Source: Favolaschia claudopus
Lineage: Eukaryota > Basidiomycota > Agaricomycetes > Agaricales > Mycenaceae
DNA length: 64,000 nucleotides
NCBI GenBank assembly: GCA_037176885.1
Contig: JAWWNJ010000037.1
Coordinates: 1,674,001 to 1,738,000, forward strand
Direction: 5' to 3'
The notes under the pieces were generated by a model that was not told the origin of the DNA, ran no database searches, and saw nothing but the letters and a program-made list of their open reading frames with translations. This document shows, in pieces, positions 30,099 to 40,980 of the stretch (the first letter of the stretch is position 1; the number at the start of each line of letters is the position of its first letter). A program made the translations under genes and the position numbers.

Positions 30099-30552
30099 CC
30101 GAATTATACTTCGACATCTCTTCTGTTCCTTCCTTGTGTCTCGGACCGGAACCTACCTCCTCTCTCCCTCTTCCTTCTTCCTTCCTTCTTCTTTCCGGCA
30201 CGGATATAACAGGGCGCCTGATCGACGTGGAGTTCCATGCATCAGCGAAGCCCGCCTCAAGAATCGCGTCAAAAGTCGCGACATTGAATCCCATGGTGGT
30301 GATGTATGCGCGGTCATTTCGCGTACGGTGCAGGACCTGCCAAGCAGTGGTGCCGCGGGGGTTTCGTAGCAACTGTGCACGGCAAAGAAATAGCCTGCTT
30401 GGTCTCCTTCGCTCGGTCCGTAATCGGTGTGCTTCAATTGTGCCAAGAGCCATTATGGCGATTGCAGAGCGTAGCAGTTGCTGCTCGTCCTCCAGTGCGT
30501 CTTCCTCCATGTCCTCAAGTTCCTGAACGCAAAAGAACACGTCGATGTCCAT

Positions 30553-31121
30553 AGGTGATGCGGCGGGGACGCGTTTATTGAAGGCAGAGCGTGTTGTGTG
30601 GTGTTCTTTGGTAGATCATGCGTAAAGAGTAGAAAGAATGGCAGAAAATATTGAGAAAACACATAGATAGTCTTATGGGAAAAGCGGCGGATAGAATTTA
30701 AGGGCGGATACAGATGCCGTCATTTGTTGGCACGCCGCCGACAGTCAATAAAAACAATTTAGTACTATGGGAAGTCACCCAATGTCCTAGTTGCCGCTAA
30801 TTTACTCAAAAAAAGGTCAAGTTGTTGATTTTGAATTTTCATACAGTATATGTGCCATAAGGTTACAAAAGACAAGTCATTGACTTGAGTCAACACCAAA
30901 GTCACAGACAGGTGAAAGCCATATAAATCCGAAAGCCAAATTGAAGGGCAAAGGCACTGAGGAAAAGTGACAGAAAGATAAGGGAAGAGATTTGTAGTCA
31001 ATTCAAACAATTCCCCTGCTGCTCAGATATATTGATATGCATGGGGCCAAAAGAACCAATATCATCACTGGGAGTCCAAGAATTTGGGATCTGCCTGTGT
31101 CATCTGTTGATTATAAAATGA
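30553..31121. other. Intergenic: upstream of Harbinger gene and downstream of NLR
   Basis: Holds the presumed promoter of the transposase. No TIR or other gene found. Short ORFs here show no recognisable protein. Confidence 0.4.
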
Positions 31122-34100
31122 TCAAAATGCACCACCCAATTTATGAGCGAAGCCAAACAACCTACCTGGATTTGGGATCGCCATTTGCAAGATTGGTGTT
31201 GCCTTCTCCTCTTGTTCATCACAGTCTGTTGAGATTGCACCAGCTTCAAGGAGCATCTGCAGAATCGTCTGCTGGCCCAAAACTTTCGCAGCTTTTAAGG
31301 CAGATCCATATTTTCCACCTCTCATGTTTACATCTGCACCGGCATCAAGTAAGAGTTTTACTATTGAGTCTACTCCAGCTGATGAGCCTGACCCAGCTGT
31401 ATATCCTAATTCAGCTGTAGAATCTGATTCAACTGATGAGCCTGACCCAGATGTACAGTCTGATTCAGCTATAGGGTCTGATTCAGCTGGGTAGTCAGTT
31501 GTAGAGTCTGAGTCAGCTGTAGTGTCTGAGTCAGTTGTAGAATCTGATTCCAGTCCAACCCATGCAATTGCAGCCTGCAAAGCAGTTCCATACTCACCAC
31601 CCAGGATGTTCATGTCAGCCCCTTTTTCAAGCAGTATATTGACAATAGATCCAGAATTTACGTAAGCAGCAGCCTGAAGTGCAGTTCCATACTCGCCACC
31701 CAGGATGTTCATGTCAGCCCCATTGTCAAGCAGCATCTGAACTATAGATTCAGATTCTACATAAGCAGCAGTCTGAAGTGCAGTTCCATAATAGCCGCCG
31801 ACAAGGTTCACATCAGCCCCTGCATCAAGCAGCATCTTCACAATAGGCTCAGATTCCCTCCAAGCTGCAGCGTGAAGTGCACCTCCATACTGCCCGCCAA
31901 CAATGTTCATGTCAGCCCCATTGTCAAGCAACATCTGAACTATAGATTCAGATTCTACATAAGCAGCAGCCTGAAGTGCAGTTCCATAATAGCCGCCAAC
32001 AATGTTCATGTCAGCCCCGTTGTCAAGCAGCATCTTCACAATAGGCTCAGATTCCCTGCAAGCTGCAGCGTGAAGTGCAGTTTCATAATAGCCGCCAACA
32101 AGGTTCACATCAGCCCCTGCCTCAAGCAGCATTTTCACAATGACCTTAGATTTGATGGAAGCTGCAGCCTGAAGTGCAGTTCCAAAATAGCCGCCAACAA
32201 GGTTCACATCAGCCCCTGCATCAAGCAGCATCTTCACAATAGGCTCAGATTCCGTCCAAGCTGCAGCCTGAAGTGCAGTTCCATGCTCACCACTAACAAT
32301 GTTCACGTTAGCCCCTGCATCAAACAGCATCTTCACAATGGCCTCAGATTTGGTGTAAGATGCAGCTTGAAGTGCAGTTCCATACTCCCCGCCAACAAAG
32401 TTTACATCAGCCCCTGCCTCAAGTAGCATTTTCACAATGAGCTTAGATTTGATGGATTTGATGGAAGCTGCAGCGTGAAGTGCACTTCCATACTGCTCGC
32501 CAACAATGTTCATGTCAGCCCCATTGTCAAGCAGCATCTTCACAATAGGCTCATATTGCCTCCAAGTTGCAGCGTGAAGTGCACTTCCATAATAGCCGCC
32601 AACAAGGTTCACATCAGCCCCCTGCATCAAGCAGCATCTTCACAATAGGCTCAGATTCGGTGTAAGCTGCAGCTTGAAGTGCAGTTCCATACTTCCCGCC
32701 AACAATGTTTACATCAGCCCCTGCCTCAAGTAGCATTTTCACAATCTCCCAATGTTTCTTCTGAATTGCCCCTTGCAATCCCCACTCCGGTTTGATCCTA
32801 CTGGATTGAAGTAATGTCTTTACTATCTCCACATGTTCTCCATAGACACCAAGAGATAGTGCCAATCTTTCACCTTTGGGATCAACCTCTCTTGCTCTCA
32901 AAATATGTTTTGCTATAGTTTTCAGATTGGCAGCAGCTGCTAGGCCCAAGCTTCCAATCACTTCTTCATGCTCTGGCCATGGTCCGTGCCTCCAGAAATC
33001 CAGTCTACTGGACTGGGGCAAGGCTATCCATATTGCCCTCCAATTGTTGACTGTATTGGAAAATTGCTCTACCCTGGTTCAGCATTTCTATCTCACATTG
33101 TTCTGTTCTGCCGGTGTGGTGCAAGCAATACTGAGCATATACTACAAGTGATACTGCTGTTTTACTAGTTTGGGATTGATCTTCTCCAGTTCCTCAAAGT
33201 CTGAAAATGCTAAATATTGAAAACAGGTTGAAGCAATTTGTTTGTGGGCATTCTGGAAATACTGTTGTAACCATTCATGTGCTGTGTAGTGAATAAGGTG
33301 AACGACTGATTTCTTGTGATTCAGAAGCACCAGTCCAGCACATGCTGACCATGATACTGTCAATTTCAGAAATTTTGTCACTGGTGAGGCAAGTATCTTC
33401 ATTGTCAATAGCTATTGCTTGGCAGAGTTCTGCCACTGATAATGGCCGGAAGGTGGTTTGTTATCCACATCAAAGCTTTGTGAGCCAACTTTTGAATACC
33501 TTCTGCTTGTGCATTGATCCTTGTCATTGTAGTTTCATATGCAATGCCAAGAGTACTGGGTAATGTTTTCAGACCCTCCTGCAGTGATGCAACAGTGGGC
33601 TGGGCACGTAAATGATCCATGCGGAGTTTGGCTAGTAGGAACCTATCAAATAGGATAGATCAGTCTGTATTGAAACTGAATTATCTGCTTACATTCCACC
33701 TACATCTTGAGCTACTGCCAGTTGGATGTCTGTTTTCAGCTGTGGCCTGTTTTTGAGAAGTCGAAACAGATTGTCAGATTTGTTGAATTGATTTTCAATA
33801 TATAAGTTGATGTCAGACTTTTCAGCCTGTATAGACACCAATTGTAGGTTTGAGAAGCGGTCTTGAGACATATTGCTTGGTCGGGTTGTTATCATCAAAT
33901 GAATGGGATACTGTTTGCTGATCTTGACAACATTTTGTATAAAGACTGCCCGGTGTTCATGTGTAGTGTTGAAATATTCATCAAGAGCATCAATGATAAG
34001 ATATATTCCTGGAATATTCAAGCAACACAATTTCAAGTGCCCCTCAACATACTATCAAGAGTAGGCTGCGTCTCTCTGTTAGAATTGGTATTGCCATAGA

Positions 34101-35436
34101 TCTTGAATCATCAATGGGAGTGGTTTGTTCAACAGCAGCTGTTTGCATAAACTGGCAAAAAGAGCAGTTGGACTCTGATTTTCCAGTTCCTTGTGGTTGA
34201 TATAGATGTAAGCCAGTCCAACATCTGTTTTTTGAAAATGGTCTTCAAGGTGCTTGACCACAAGTGAGCTTGCATGATATGAGTTTTTGACAAAGTTGCA
34301 TTATAAGATATACTTACGAAAGCACAGTTTTTTCCAGCTCCAGCTATAGTTTCATTGTAAGGTCCAAGATTGTACTCAAGCCAATCATAACTTACGTGGC
34401 CCTTCACACCATAGTACCTTCTCAGAGTTTGAGAGCCACGTCTTGAATTCTGGCAAAGAAAGGAACAGTTGTCCAGTTCCTTTCTGCCAAGTCGCAAAAG
34501 TAGCATCTTGGTGTTGATAGAAATTGAGAGGTGTGAGCCAATTCAAGATCTTGTTCATTTTGTTGTCTGAGCCCCATGTAAATATGAAATAGACTTGCAC
34601 AGTTATTATGTGACATACCATTTGAGGAGATTTCTTTGAGGTTGTAAAGTTGTTATAGAGAGTTAAATGGCGAGTAACACAAAACTCACTAGCTGCAAGA
34701 TACACTGTGTTTGTGTTGTTGAAAGTGAGCTGGGCTCCTTCCCCCCTTCCTCCAAGTCCTCCTTGCTGGCCTCCATGTCCTCCTACACCTCCGGTTCCTC
34801 CATGAGCTTAAAACAAAAACATAAGATACCATTTGTTCACAAAGACAGCAATGTTTACCAGTTATATTGATACTGCAAAATTTCTGTTCTGCTTGGTCAC
34901 TCTTGAATATTTGTGCTAGCAGAATAATGAAGTTAGAATCACAAAAAAATGAATGTTAATTACCTTGCTTTTCCTCATAATTTGCACTGCTAAAACAATC
35001 AATTAGATATTGTTGGATGGTCAAAATTCACATACAAAATGTCATCAAGAAACTGAGCGGTAATTTGTTTTCTGAAAGACTGGATTTTGACAGTGAATTT
35101 CTTGACTTTGGTGTTGGGCAAGCCAAGAATGGATGTTGCAGACTCCTGTGACATGTGTAGAAACTCGTTGAAAGATATATTGAAGCTGGCAATGAACTCT
35201 TCAAATTTATCATTTGGTGAAAAACCAGGTAGGTCCTCTAGAATAGCACTCTGCACAGCCTTGAGAGAAAACTCAAGATCCCTCATTTCAGTGCAAAGCA
35301 ACTTGTGCTCCTTTGGGCTGCTAATGAAGTCCTTCAACTCTCCAAAACCCTTCTGAGCTGTAAGCAGTTGCTCAGAGATAGTGGAGATAGAAGCCTGAAT
35401 GTGTTTGAGGGGAGTGGACATGATGGAAGAGGACAA
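31122..35436 (-). pseudogene. NACHT-ankyrin NOD-like receptor, frameshifted
   Basis: Fungal NLR with helical N-terminus (35436 to about 35048), a small exon, a Gly-rich linker (GGTGGVGGHGG), then a TW.KGTG....PEF..WL....LWC block. The NACHT domain has P-loop (34340-34318), Walker B LIIDALDE (near 33985) and MITTRP; a helical region follows, then ankyrin repeats to 31122. Introns are short with GT...AG. In the P-loop a T6 run (34328-34333, plus strand) puts the frame one base off; with five the standard GKT would result. Further frame changes lie near 34080 and 34030, and a C5 run at 32618-32622 (C4 in sister repeats) shifts the ankyrin array. Such proteins act as cytoplasmic sensors for non-self or regulated cell death. 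This copy looks inactive unless the indels are sequencing errors. Confidence 0.8.
31230..32750 (-). repeat. Near-identical 99-bp ankyrin repeat array
   Basis: About 13 units of 33 codons, with consensus ADVNLVGGYYGTALQAAA then SEPIVKMLLDAG. Variation concentrates at a few helix positions (YTESE, WRESE, YVESE, SIKSK). A 6-bp duplication near 32450 adds two codons to one unit. One unit holds a Ser/Asp/Thr-rich insertion (about 31385-31560). Confidence 0.85.
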
Positions 35437-35639
35437 GCTGTATTTGCCTCATGGCCAATGCGTGCATTTCCCATGTCATGTGAAACTCCTGGAGAGTACG
35501 TTTCAGTCTAATTTTAGTTTTTGTAAAAGAAAAGATGAATGATTTTCATTAGGGGTGCTCAATCCTTGAGCTCAAGTTAACAAAACCCAACACAAGCCTT
35601 ACCAAACCTTAGCCGCTGTTGATCGTTGCTTTCTGTTGC

Positions 35640-35830
35640 TCTGTCACACTCGGTTTAGAGAGATTCTGTAACTGGACCACCAATGGTATTTAATTTAAAC
35701 AAAATACTATTATTATCTAATCCTCCAATAATTCCACCTTGTCTAATAAAAGCTAAAGTGTTATTTTTTGAATTAATATAAATAAGCCAAACTCCGTTCA
35801 TGGCTGTCCACGGCCTTGTTTGATGTTCGA
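35640..35830 (-). other. AT-rich patch, possible organelle-derived insert
   Basis: Sharply more A/T-rich than its surroundings, with an open minus-strand frame rich in Asn/Ile/Leu (WLIYINSKNN). Could be nuclear mitochondrial DNA. I do not recognise the source gene. Confidence 0.2.
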
Positions 35831-35860
35831 CAAGATGAGACTGAGATAAGCAATCTAAGA

Positions 35861-36004
35861 TGCCGAAAACCACCAAAGTGCAAGTCGAAGCTGATGTGCT
35901 GTTTACGGCAGAAACTCAGCTCAGCATGGCAATGGTTCTCGAAGACGACTCAGAAGATGAGCTGATGCTTGATTTGGAATTTAACAATGCTGACGACGAC
36001 TAGG
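35861..36004 (+). CDS. Short acidic ORF, possible transposon gene fragment
   Basis: 47 codons starting MPKTTKVQVEADVLF and ending in Asp/Glu-rich sequence. The acidic, short N-terminal look resembles the start of fungal transposon proteins. No continuation found downstream. Confidence 0.25.
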
Positions 36005-36229
36005 GCACTGATCTGATAACAGACCTTGCTAGTATTCTGTAGCTCTCTGCACTGAACTGAGCTGAAATTGTCTCAAAAATGGCTGGAGATGTTTTCTGTG
36101 GAAGCAGGAGAATATTCTCCACACGGAGACATTGGTGCATGACGGTTAAAGACAAGAGGAGGGCGTGAGAAGATCTCGGGATATTCCAGCCGTTGGAAAT
36201 TCATTGACGTCACATTGCACCTCGGTTTC

Positions 36230-36624
36230 TTTCTTTTTTTTTTTTTGTGGAGCGTTAGTGTAGTGCAGGTTAACCTTTCCGATCCTGCAGACTCAGTGAG
36301 CAGTCTGCCAGATCTTCCAGCCGACATAGTCGGTCCCCCCCTACCGCTAATTTGAGGCCATGGACTTTGAACCCAGCCAGAGGATAATGAAACAACCACC
36401 TGAGGAAATGCGCTCTCGCACTTGTGCCCGACTCATCGCTGCACGTCGTGTGGGGCTGCGATTTTCCCGACTCAAGGTACCGACGATTTTACCCGCCGTC
36501 ACCCATCATCGTCGAGTTAACCGACACCCACCAAAACCCTGGTCTCCCACGTCCAGTCTTTGGGGAGAGTATCCTCATTTTTGAGCACATTTTTCCAAGT
36601 GCTGAGTACTAGACCCTTACTTCT
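36230..36624 (-). mobile_element. SINE-like retroposon with poly(A) and 13-bp TSD
   Basis: 395 bp flanked by the direct repeat GCACCTCGGTTTC at 36217-36229 and 36625-36637. On the minus strand it ends in an A-rich tail (run of A broken by G) against the left duplication. Contains a box-B-like GGGTTCAAAGTCC on the minus strand. No ORF of note. The long target duplication and poly(A) indicate target-primed reverse transcription by a LINE. Confidence 0.75.
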
Positions 36625-36853
36625 GCACCTCGGTTTCACCTGACAGTTCAAAGAACAGCAAGTGAAAATAAGGAGGGAAATATTCGCGAAATCAGATTTG
36701 AGACGGCTCTAAAGCATCGAAAAGGTACTTACAGTCAGTAGGCAAAACAGAGTCGTTGATATTTGTCCCCAGATTGCCACTTCGCTTTAGCACTTATGAG
36801 TCGAAGCCGAAGCAATCTGAAGCAGCCCAGGGTTTCCGAACCATCGGCGAACA

Positions 36854-38330
36854 CATCAGTAAAATGACAGGTTTGTCTTTCGCGTCTTTTGTCTTTGAAG
36901 TGAATCTTTTGTCTTGGGAAGGGCATCTTTCGGCTTGCGGAAGCGTCTTTCGTCTTGATACAACAGCTTTGGTCTTTGATAGGCTTTCTTTCTATTTTAC
37001 TAGGAATTAGGGAAAACTCTCTTAAAGCCATATTGTCCGAGAGCGTCGATTCTTTCAAGGAGTTTCAGTGCGACGGCTTCGCATCCACACCTGAGAGCGC
37101 GCTCGCAAGGTTAAAAACTTTCGTTGAGAGTTGGAGCTTGATCGCGATCCCAAAGGTTTGCCAGATGCCAAGTCGATCGCGGCTAAGCTCGGAGCTCCCG
37201 AGTACGGCGGGAAACGACGAGGGGAGTAGGCGGGAGTACGCGGGAGTGTCAAAAACTTGAAAAGCTCCAAGTCATTCAAAGTCCGACGACAGCATCATGA
37301 TTTGATGGTTTCCATGACGTGAGATGGCGTGATTTTGGTTCCGATTCGTCGCTTTTCTCTCCCTCCCACCATCTTCTCTCCTCCCCCGAGTCCTCTGTGC
37401 TCAAATCCCCTCAATCGTCCTCTCAAAACATCTCATTCTTCGAGTCTACGGCGCTCCTCAAGCTTCATACGGAGCATTCAAGCTTTCAAATCACTGAATG
37501 CAGCCCCCAATCCGGAGTTTCTTACAACGTCTCAGCGTCTCAAGCTTCAAGTCTTGCCTATATACCGATATGCTCCCTGCCAGTCGTCAAATCCGCAGAA
37601 AAGGTTGAAATTCTTCAAGTCGCTCGTTCCGTTAAGCTGTATGGAGCCCATGGCTACCCGTCGTCACGTCGAGCTCCACGTCAAGTACTTGAAGCTTCAA
37701 GTTATCAAGTTTTTTTTTTTCTATTCTCCTTTTCAAAGCCGTCAAGCCTCAGCCGCTCTGCCTCCAACCCTCAAGATAACCACTTCTACATCATCAAGAG
37801 CACTCAATCTCCTCAAGCATATTCTTAAGTTCGCGTGCGAGGGATGCGGGACGTAATGCGGAACTCTAGGTTACAGGTGTGTGCTACACTCTTCTTCCTG
37901 ACTGTCCCTTTACTCATTCATTGCTACATTCTCGGAGGCTTCTACTGTACCCTCGCAGCGGATTCGTTCAGTGCGGAGGTCTGTGCAGGCTCGACAATGG
38001 GAGGGTAATCTGCACCGGAGAGGGCATTCCACCCATCGGCTATTAGCTCTAGCTATGACTACTCGTATTTAGTGTACCGCAAATACATTTTATTGCCTGC
38101 TTTCATGCCTGATATTGTGTCTTTCTGAGCATCTTGAGCATCTCGTGACGCAGCTTGGCAAAGACATTGATGGTCTTTGGCGTCTTTGCAAAGACAATTT
38201 GTCTTGAAACAGCAATGTACCCTACTGGTCCCAAGACGTCACGTCTTTGGAAAAAATGCGTCTTTCACGTCTTTTACGTCTTGGCCAAGACGTGAAAGAC
38301 GCCAAAGACGAACTTGTTATTTTACTGATG
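36854..38330. mobile_element. DNA transposon with GTCTTT-rich subterminal repeats
   Basis: 1477 bp with inverted ends CATCAGTAAAATGACAGG and, mirrored on the right, CATCAGTAAAATAACAAG, each followed by many GTCTTT/CGTCTTT words (36870-36985 and 38160-38315). The right side contains the perfect palindrome ACGTCTTGGCCAAGACGT. No clear target duplication (CA on both sides at best). ORFs inside are not convincing. Probably non-autonomous. Confidence 0.65.
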
Positions 38331-38399
38331 CATGAGAAATCTCAGGCTGATGTTGGGAAAAAGGAATGAGTCTCATGGGAGCGTCGCATGCTGAAGTTA

Positions 38400-39852
38400 G
38401 TCTCTTATAAACAGACAATATAAACAAAAGGTCCTCGTGCCTGCGGTTGTTATATATTAGTCTGTCGCTTCCCACGGTGCGTTGACGGGAGGGTCCCCTT
38501 ATTATGTAATCTGAAATTTCTCGCGTTCTGTTACGCAGTTTTCAACGCGCTTTTCGGCAGTTTTGATAAATAACATCAATAAAGGCCTAAGAAGATAACA
38601 TTTCCCGCTGGAATTGCGGTGAGAGCTTCAGAATTCGCAGAGATAAACTGCACTGCGTTGGCCGCCGGCCACGGCCGGCCAATTTGAAACTTTTCTCAAA
38701 TCTAACTACGTTGTAGCAGGTAAGATTATAAAACACCCGGCGACTATTCAGATATACCTTAGGGTGCTTCTGGACCTCGAATTTGCACGGAAGGGTGGGG
38801 AGCTACAGTGGAATAGGCGAGAACGTGCCGTGGGAACAACCTGCCAAACTGAGTGATTATATAATAAGTCGACCCTCCAGGACCGGGCCCGCGGGAACTT
38901 CTAGACTACTGTACTATTCCGACCGGTTGTTCACGTAACGGGTAACGGCCGGCCGTGAACCGAACAATTTTGATCTCCGTAACGCATAACAGCGACTTTC
39001 TCGGCCCAAAAAGGCAAGAAAATGTCAAAATTTTCGCTCCGGCATTCGCCGGAGCACCATATATGGTAATTTTCTCTTGATTGCCGGCCAGTGAACAATG
39101 TGTCCAGTGAACAATTAGGCTAACGCGTAACACCCAGTGAACAACCGGTCGGAATAGTACAGTATGCTGAAGTCGAACTGGAACCGCGGGTCGGACAGAA
39201 TTGTGTAAACCCGATTTAACGGTGGTCGAATAGATTGCAATAGCGTTCCTGCAGCGCTACAGACTACTGGAGTGAAAAAGTATAAGCCAGGACCTAAACC
39301 GTTCAACGCAGACGTACCAGTGTACTAAGCCGCACTCCGGGTGACCTAGTCTGTAGTTTACCGCGCGACAGCTGTCAGGAGGGTCGGGTTATTATGTAAA
39401 CATTTCGAAATGGAAAGAGTTTCCCACACGCCATTTCCGCTATATTCGAGCGGCAGCATCGATTCTGCCTTAATTCTCTATGAGATATAGTCTGGGTAAG
39501 CTATATTAGCACCCCTGTTAATTTAGAATTCTCAATTTTGGCTGAGGAGTGTGCTAAACTCAACCTTTGCGCTGGTTTGCAGCCAACCGGCATTAACCGA
39601 ACCAATTTTGATGTCGGCCGTTTCTCTACCTTTTTCGTCCGTTCAAGCGCGTAGGTCAATGAGGCAAAGGTCAAGATTATGGTGGGTGGTCTAAAATTTC
39701 AAATGACGGGCGCTATGAGCTGCATCGACGTGTCGTGTTTTGATGATTAGGTAATAAGCTGACCCTCCAACCGGCGATCAAAGGGTGTTGACAGACCACA
39801 ACACACCGCAGGTACGAGGACTCTTGTGTTGTTCCGTCTGTTTCCAAGAGAC
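38400..39852. mobile_element. TA-inserting DNA transposon with long imperfect TIRs
   Basis: 1453 bp between TA duplications at 38398-38399 and 39853-39854. The ends start GTCTCTTATAAACAGAC and, mirrored, GTCTCTTGGAAACAGAC; similarity continues through TCCTCGTGCCTGCGG and GGAGGGTC...TTATTA over about 100 bp. Inner copies of the GGAGGGTC...TTATTAT segment also face the middle (about 38855 and 39378). A MITE sits inside. No coding region. Confidence 0.7.
38909..39162. mobile_element. MITE family 1, copy 2
   Basis: 254 bp with inverted ends CTGTACTATTCCGACCGG and TA on both sides (38907-38908, 39163-39164), nested in the element at 38400-39852. Diverged from the copy at 24592-24851, but the TIR, TTGTTCAC words and core are shared. 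Confidence 0.85.
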
Positions 39853-40029
39853 TACCGGGTGACCAGTGTTGCACAAATACGTAAAAAAAAAACTTGGGTC
39901 ATTCAAACGCTCCGTAAACACAGTGTGTACCCACGGATACGATATGAATTTTCAAAAAGCGCATAGTCAGATCGAAATATCGAGAGCAACCTAGGCAACA
40001 ACATTATTCAACTGGATCCCAGTTGACAA

Positions 40030-40289
40030 CTAGCATATGATGCTGACCTTCTCGATGGCTTCGTTTATAGCAGGCAGATATTTGTCTTCGATGAAAGAGA
40101 CCAAATCACGAAGTCCATTGGTTCGACAGGAGTCTTGACAGGAGTCGCATTTCGCCGCCTTTTCTTGAGCCTTGGCGAGGTACGAGGAGTCCTGAATTAC
40201 GGCACGAGGAGTATCCTTCAACACTGCAGCAACATCTTCCTGGAACTCGATGATCCAGTGACATAAGTCTGAGGTTGAGAATCGGTCAT
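40030..40289 (-). CDS. Small hypothetical protein with CxxC motifs
   Basis: Open frame with coding-like sequence HWIIEFQEDVAAVLKDTP, then AKCDSCQDSC, and a helical tail. The start is uncertain: the ATG at 40287-40289 is in another frame, so an intron or decay is implied. Function unknown. Confidence 0.35.
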
Positions 40290-40389
40290 GGTGGAAGAGG
40301 AGAAGGAGGGTCGGTTATCGAAGTAGCCGGTGAAAGGGAATCCTTCGCTTCAATCTGAGTTCTGGATTCACACCTTTGATCTATTTACT

Positions 40390-40971
40390 TGAGATTTGAT
40401 GCTGCCCACTTTTCTCACTGTTGAAACTCGGTGGTGAAAACAAAAATTGGCCGTGCCCTGCCATTGTCTTTTGGTCGCACCGCAAAACACATTCTCCGGT
40501 TTCCAAATTCAAGAACAAGAGACGCAAGGAATCCAGCACGCTGCAATCCTGCTGTCTTTGCTCGGAGATATCTAATACCCGGGTCAAATCATCCAGCCAT
40601 CGCGATCTTTCATCTAAGGAACAGAAGCTATCGACTTGTGAAATGCTTGCCGGAATAAATTCTTGGCAAACTTCTCACTGGCTGATACAGCTCTAAGCTA
40701 ATCAAGATCTCGCCCGGGAGATTTGAAATGCCTTTAACAATTGTGTTTCATTGATATTCGCGGCTGACTGACAGGTCTCATTTTCTTCGAACCCAGTTGG
40801 AATGTCACTCTTGCCAGCCTCATTATGCATCGGAACTGTAACCTTGCCGAAGAGAGGAAAGTTTAGCTTCAAACCGAGTTTAAAAAGCTTCCTTGCAAAC
40901 CTCTTGTCTATTAGTTCCCTCCCGGAGAACAAAGCAAACCAGGCGTCCGACACATCCTTCTCACAAACCAA
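40390..40971 (-). CDS. Hypothetical protein, two open segments
   Basis: Segment 40971-40702 and segment 40650-40390 (ISEQRQQDCSVLDSLRLLFL, NLETGECVLRC) are probably joined by an intron near 40660-40720. Coding-like composition. No family recognised; it may be a fragment. Confidence 0.35.
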
Positions 40972-40980
40972 CTGAATACG

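Larger units (their letters stand above)
28327..30211. mobile_element. LTR-like insertion 2 in the Harbinger gene (1.9 kb)
   Basis: Starts TGTTATGCCCGTGC and ends GCACGGATATAACA, with GGGCG duplicated at 28322-28326 and 30212-30216. No protease or polymerase domain, so a very long solo LTR or a non-coding LTR derivative. Contains three ~190-bp tandem units and a tRNA-like sequence near its right end. Confidence 0.75.
26757..30552 (-). pseudogene. PIF/Harbinger DDE transposase, interrupted by two LTR insertions
   Basis: The N-terminal part is 30552-30217 (FITTMGF-like block, here YITTMGFNVATFD). The frame resumes at 28321-28011 (SLDAAGALGLILHYLNSTMRE, up to SIDGL with the first catalytic Asp) and again from 27466 to 26757. 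Removing each insertion with one copy of its 5-bp duplication leaves the codons in phase. The third part contains EIENATYNGW, a 59-nt intron near 27305-27363, VADTAFPRG (second Asp), a frame change in a 9-base A run at 27158-27166, and QTAKWGM, where related proteins have Glu; the third catalytic acid appears replaced by Lys. The C-terminus has GSFGRLR and VGINQIRNVY. Dead copy. Element TIRs were not found. Confidence 0.82.

Noticed and set aside
24855..30780. Terminal inverted repeats of the Harbinger element
   Set aside because: I compared the outer flanks of the two genes and found only weak chance-level matches and no 3-bp duplication.
36955..37856. Ser/Pro-rich ORFs inside the GTCTTT-rich transposon
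   Set aside because: Two overlapping frames are equally open and low in complexity; no splice pattern or domain supports a gene.
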